Of a DNA stretch of 24,210 bases, positions 21,360 to 24,210 are shown in pieces. Source of the DNA: a virus. The notes beneath the pieces were generated by a model that ran no database searches, was not told where the DNA came from, and worked only from the letters and a program-made list of their open reading frames with translations. Numbering within the stretch: position 1 is the first letter of the stretch; the number at the start of each line of letters is the position of its first letter. The stretch lies in IMG/VR virus record IMGVR_UViG_3300044638_000766, positions 1 to 24,210 of that record. One strand, given 5' to 3'. The position numbers and the translations under genes are program-made.

Positions 21360-21815
21360 TTACGCCGCGCCGTGGATGACTGAGAAATTGATCACCACCG
21401 CCTCAGACTGCGAGGTAGCGGTAAAGTTTCGCAGCGTGATGACTGCGGAGCCAGCCGACAGACTGCTGACGTATACAGTATACGTCGTGGTGTCTGCTAC
21501 CGAGCCACCTGACACGCACAGAATCAACACGTCGTTGGTGCTGATAGTAGTGTTGGTCAGCGTGAACGACACGGCGGTGTTGCCAGCCAGAGCAGCAGCG
21601 TTCATCGTGATGCGGCCAGCCGACTTACTCAGCGTGACGCCGGTAGACTTGCTGGTTGCTTGCGTAACCGTGCCCTGTGCTGCGGCGGCGTAGCCGATTT
21701 CGCTGGTTGCGTAGACAGTTGTGCCAACCACAGATGCTGGAGTGACAGCGCCGATAGTGCCGCCATCAATGTCTTGGTCGCTAAACGCAACGCCAATTGA
21801 TTTGGTATTACCCAT
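21360..21815 (-). CDS. Small beta-rich virion protein (decoration or head-fibre candidate)
   Basis: 151 residues, ATG 21815 with AAAGGA 7 bases upstream; that ribosome site lies just after the U-run of the hairpin. The sequence is Ser/Thr/Ala-rich with a beta pattern: SKSTGVTLSKSAGRITMN, AVSFTLTNTTISTNDVLILC, YTVYVSSLSAGSAVITLRN, AVVINFSVI. This resembles phage virion proteins of unknown location found between coat and tail genes. No enzymatic motif. Candidates are capsid decoration or a short head fibre; neither can be proven from sequence. Confidence 0.75.
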   Translation of the reverse strand: MGNTKSIGVAFSDQDIDGGTIGAVTPASVVGTTVYATSEIGYAAAAQGTVTQATSKSTGVTLSKSAGRITMNAAALAGNTAVSFTLTNTTISTNDVLILCVSGGSVADTTTYTVYVSSLSAGSAVITLRNFTATSQSEAVVINFSVIHGAA

Positions 21816-21828
21816 ATCTAATCCTTTG

Positions 21829-21852
21829 AAAAATGGGGGCCGAAGCCCCCAT
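21829..21852 (-). terminator. Intrinsic-type UUCG terminator within the virion operon
   Basis: On the minus strand ATGGGGGC-TTCG-GCCCCCAT forms an 8-bp stem with a UUCG loop, ending in TTTTT. It lies 4 bases after the stop of the gene at 21857-22273 and before the gene at 21360-21815. This is a textbook rho-independent terminator, placed so that coat and the next gene would be transcribed more than the tail genes. The hairpin core matches the one at 4240-4253. Confidence 0.85.
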
Positions 21853-21856
21853 GAGG

Positions 21857-22273
21857 TTAGGCAGTCCTGTAAACCGAATACGCGCCGTCGCCGGTCTTGC
21901 GGAACCGGAACATTCCGCTAGAGGTGATTGGGAGAGCCACCGTAGCGTTGCCGCCATCAGTAAAGCCCGTACCAGAACCCATAGCCAATGCGCCCGTACC
22001 CGACGAAGTGCCGATGTTGACCACAAACAGATCAAACGTGCTGCCAACCTTTGCGGATGAAACAACAGCGTCAATCAGCGTAGCCGCTGGCAGCGTGTAG
22101 GTCTGAGCAGCAGTTGCGCCCGAGCCCACCACCAAGATGCCAGAGGTCACTTGAGCCGCCGACAGAGTAGCGGTTGCAGCCGCCGACAAAGGCGTATTTT
22201 CGTAACCGAGAAGAACTTCGCCCAGATTGCCGCTACCAACTTGGTAACCGCCTGCGCCATTTGGAAAAGCCAT
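21857..22273 (-). CDS. Small virion protein following the coat gene (decoration candidate)
   Basis: 138 residues, ATG 22273 with AAGGAG 9 bases upstream. Starts MAFPNGAGGYQVGSGNLGEV and continues with a beta pattern: AQTYTLPAATLIDAVVSSAK, STFDLFVVNIG, then glycine-rich GSGTGFTDGGNATVALP and MFRFRKTGDGAYSVYR. This layout is frequent in phage head decoration or minor head proteins encoded directly after coat. It shares a strong ribosome site and a terminator immediately after its stop, both in keeping with high expression. The structural role is inferred. Confidence 0.78.
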   Translation of the reverse strand: MAFPNGAGGYQVGSGNLGEVLLGYENTPLSAAATATLSAAQVTSGILVVGSGATAAQTYTLPAATLIDAVVSSAKVGSTFDLFVVNIGTSSGTGALAMGSGTGFTDGGNATVALPITSSGMFRFRKTGDGAYSVYRTA

Positions 22274-22296
22274 GATATTTGCTCCTTAGAAAAAGT

Positions 22297-23496
22297 TTAA
22301 CCCCAGATGCGGCAGGCCATCTGTGGACGAATGGTGCTGTAGCCGTACAGAACGTCAATACGGCAAGGCATACGGTCGTTGTTGATGTCGTACTGACGAA
22401 CAACGCGCAGGCTGATACCGTTATGGGTCGCACGCGCAGCCATGTCAACACCTTGCGGCAGCAAGAGGTCAGCGGTAGCGAACGTGATGGCGTCCTTGTG
22501 ATAGACCAGATTTTGAGCGAACTGCGTAGAAGCAGCGCCCAAGAAGGTTACGGTCTTGCTGTTACCGGGCAGCGTGTTGACGGTCGCTAGAGCGTGCGTA
22601 GCCGAGTAGATCGGAGCCACGGTCACATCAGCAGCGCCACCAGAAGCGGTAACACTAGCCAGAGCAACGAACTGCGCCAGCGAGCCGGTGGTTTCACGGG
22701 TTTGCGGGTTGACAGCAAAGCAATCAGCCACCGTGAACACATCGCCAGCCAGAACGGTGTTCGTGCTGCCCAGACCCGTCAGGGAGATGGTCGTAGCGCC
22801 TTCAGCAGTCACAGCAGCCGAGGTGGTGCCGTTCGTGCGTGAGCCGGTGGTGTGCTGCTTGATCGACTGAGACATATTGACTTCATCGAAGCCCAGCACG
22901 CCGGTGCCCATCATGCCGTTGCGGAACTGCTTGCTGACCGTATCGGTTGGGTTGAACAAGCCCTTCATGCCCTCGACCAAGGCGGCGTTGGCCGCAGGGT
23001 TGACGGTAGCGTAACGTGGCGACATAACCGCTGCGTTCTCGTTAAGCTTCTGTTGCGCTTGCAGCAGAACCAGCGAGGTGCCGGGGGTCGTGCCCGGGGT
23101 GCCGACGCTGTTGCCGATGGTCTTGTAGGCGTTAGCCACATCAGCGTCGATGCTGGAGGCCAACTGGCTAATACGAGGCTTCAGCACGCGGTCTGCAAAG
23201 TCGTCAAGCTGCATCGTCAGTTCGGCGCTGGTGAAGTTCACGCCGATGTGCTTTTGGTTGCTCACAGACAGGGTGGTGAACTGCTCGTTGTCGTCCTGAA
23301 CTTGCAGGGCAGCCCCGTCCGTTACCAGAGCGCGGTCTGGCAGGCGGATACGCAGGGTCGAGCCGATCTTGGCACCTTCAACAGCAAAGCTGTCGTCGTA
23401 CTGACGGTTCACGTTACGGGTAAGAACAAGGTTGTTTTCGAGAATCTCAAGCGCCTTGCGCGTGATCATGTCGATGGTAAGAATCGAATTAGCCAC
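22297..23496 (-). CDS. P22-type major coat protein
   Basis: 399 residues. The start is GTG 23496 with AAGGA about 8 bases upstream. N-terminus NSILTIDMITRKALEILENN, then LVLTRNVNRQYDDSF and KIGSTLRIRLPDRALV, match the P22_CoatProtein family (HK97 fold with extra domain); later blocks include ADVANAYKTIGNSVG, VLGFDEVNMSQSI, FAQNLVYHKDAITFATADLL and a C-terminal SLRVVRQYDINNDRMPCRID. It assembles the icosahedral head around the scaffold encoded just upstream. The middle insertion region (about 230-290) is Thr/Gly/Ala-rich. Slightly shorter than P22 gp5 (430 residues). Confidence 0.96.
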   Translation of the reverse strand: MANSILTIDMITRKALEILENNLVLTRNVNRQYDDSFAVEGAKIGSTLRIRLPDRALVTDGAALQVQDDNEQFTTLSVSNQKHIGVNFTSAELTMQLDDFADRVLKPRISQLASSIDADVANAYKTIGNSVGTPGTTPGTSLVLLQAQQKLNENAAVMSPRYATVNPAANAALVEGMKGLFNPTDTVSKQFRNGMMGTGVLGFDEVNMSQSIKQHTTGSRTNGTTSAAVTAEGATTISLTGLGSTNTVLAGDVFTVADCFAVNPQTRETTGSLAQFVALASVTASGGAADVTVAPIYSATHALATVNTLPGNSKTVTFLGAASTQFAQNLVYHKDAITFATADLLLPQGVDMAARATHNGISLRVVRQYDINNDRMPCRIDVLYGYSTIRPQMACRIWG

Positions 23497-23514
23497 AATA
23501 ATTTCCTTATGAAG

Positions 23515-24210
23515 TTAGTAACGGTTACGCTCAAGTTTCTTCATCTGCCTAGCCCTGTCAGCAATGATCCACTCGCTTGCGCTCATGGTCTTTACTGATC
23601 GAGGATCGGTAGTGTCGTAACTAGGCGCACCAGAAGAACGTGCGGTAACCGGCGCAATCGGGGTTGGTGCGCTGGTCGTTTTCTTGACAACGGGATTATC
23701 AGCCAATTTGGCTTCAAGTTTCCCGATTTCTTTGGCCTGCAAGATAGGCTGCAACTTGGAAATACGATCTGCCTCTTTGGGGTTTGCCCCCAAGAAATAA
23801 GCCACATCAGGGCCAATTTCAGATGCTTGGATTGACTGAGCCATTACTTCAGTAATCCGAAGGTTGGGGTTGTACGCAACTTGCTCGAAGTCCTCGTACT
23901 TGTCCCGTGCTTCTTCTTCCCTGTCGCGGTAGCTCTCAAGAGTTTCTGACTGCTGTTTTTGCACCTCACGTTCACGGATAATCTGCTCGGCCTTTTGATA
24001 GGCCAACGCCTCGGCGTAAGCCTCTGGCGTGTCAGCGTTTTCCGGTAACGGGGTAGGTGCCTGCTTTGCAGCAAACTCTCGTCCCATCTTGCGGCGTTCT
24101 CTTGCGAGACGCTTGCCGAATTCAGCGTTCAGTTCTTCCTGCGTGAACAGTTTCTCTGAGGGCGCTTCATCAGCTACTTCCGGCGTTTGGTCTTCTGGCT
24201 CAGGCGCTGC
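23515..24210 (-). CDS. Scaffolding protein, N-terminus cut by window edge
   Basis: The reading frame is open from the right edge to TAA 23517-23515, giving 231 visible residues; the start lies outside. A very acidic front (PEPEDQTPEVADEAPSEK) leads to LFTQEELNAEFGKRLARERR, a frequent phage scaffold motif, followed by long charged helices (YQKAEQIIREREVQKQQSE, YRDREEEARDKYEDF). A helical EIGPDVAYFLGANPKEADRI segment, a Pro/Thr/Ser linker and a basic ending (ADRARQMKKLERNRY) complete it. The basic C-terminus is what binds coat in P22 scaffold. It is 18 bases upstream of the coat gene. Confidence 0.88.
   Translation of the reverse strand, partial: AAPEPEDQTPEVADEAPSEKLFTQEELNAEFGKRLARERRKMGREFAAKQAPTPLPENADTPEAYAEALAYQKAEQIIREREVQKQQSETLESYRDREEEARDKYEDFEQVAYNPNLRITEVMAQSIQASEIGPDVAYFLGANPKEADRISKLQPILQAKEIGKLEAKLADNPVVKKTTSAPTPIAPVTARSSGAPSYDTTDPRSVKTMSASEWIIADRARQMKKLERNRY

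Noticed and set aside
22852-23598. 248-aa plus-strand ORF antisense to the coat gene
   Set aside because: It spans the coat/scaffold boundary on the wrong strand; the composition (Arg, His, Gly, Val rich) is that of reversed coat codons, and no motif is seen.
1-24210. tRNA genes, integrase, attachment sites, insertion sequences
   Set aside because: Nothing with a convincing cloverleaf, recombinase motif or transposase was seen when reading both strands; a tRNA scan was not run.

Overview
The window is a dense piece of a tailed double-stranded DNA phage genome, with P22-type (podovirus) virion genes and a replication module built around a family A DNA polymerase. Tail accessory factor gp4, packaged-DNA stabilisation protein gp10, a gp7-like ejection protein, a P22-type coat and a scaffold are all recognisable. 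There is no integrase, repressor, terminase or portal in the window. The host cannot be read directly. The moderately high GC and the style of the small accessory proteins suggest a proteobacterium, perhaps an aquatic or soil betaproteobacterium, but that is inference.

There are three transcription blocks. (1) Positions 1-6153, leftward: a 53-aa protein, a Cas4-like/DUF2800 nuclease, a conserved replication-region protein, a PAPS-reductase-like PP-loop protein, the DNA polymerase, a free-standing HNH-AP2 homing-type endonuclease, and the N-terminal part of a primase that runs off the left edge. A sigma70-like promoter at 6195-6222 faces this block. (2) Positions 6233-9349, rightward: a VRR-NUC nuclease, a SNF2-type helicase and a chain of small overlapping genes, including a DUF3310 protein and a zinc-ribbon protein. 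(3) Positions 24210-9201, leftward: scaffold, coat, two small structural proteins, gp4-like, gp10-like, two fibre-like proteins, small tail-associated proteins, an acetyltransferase-like protein, three ejection/internal-virion candidates, then lysis genes (coiled-coil membrane protein, two holin candidates, GH108 endolysin, small lipoprotein). Blocks 2 and 3 converge at about 9200-9380, where the two terminal genes overlap antisense.

Nearly every gene junction is a 1-35 base overlap, often ATGA or GTGA, so translational coupling is probably general. Two UUCG-loop hairpins, at 4240-4253 and 21829-21852, are the only clear internal terminator-like elements. No intergenic stretch exceeds about 100 bases.

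How the parts work together: primase, polymerase, helicase and the two nucleases form a self-contained replication and recombination set. Scaffold and coat build the head. The gp4 and gp10 homologues close the portal and connect the fibres, and the ejection proteins follow the DNA into the cell. The lysis group releases progeny. Points most worth a second look are the antisense lipoprotein/zinc-ribbon pair, a 170-base out-of-frame gene overlap, the PP-loop protein of unknown purpose, unusual residues in the polymerase O-helix, and the tandem repeats in the fibre genes.
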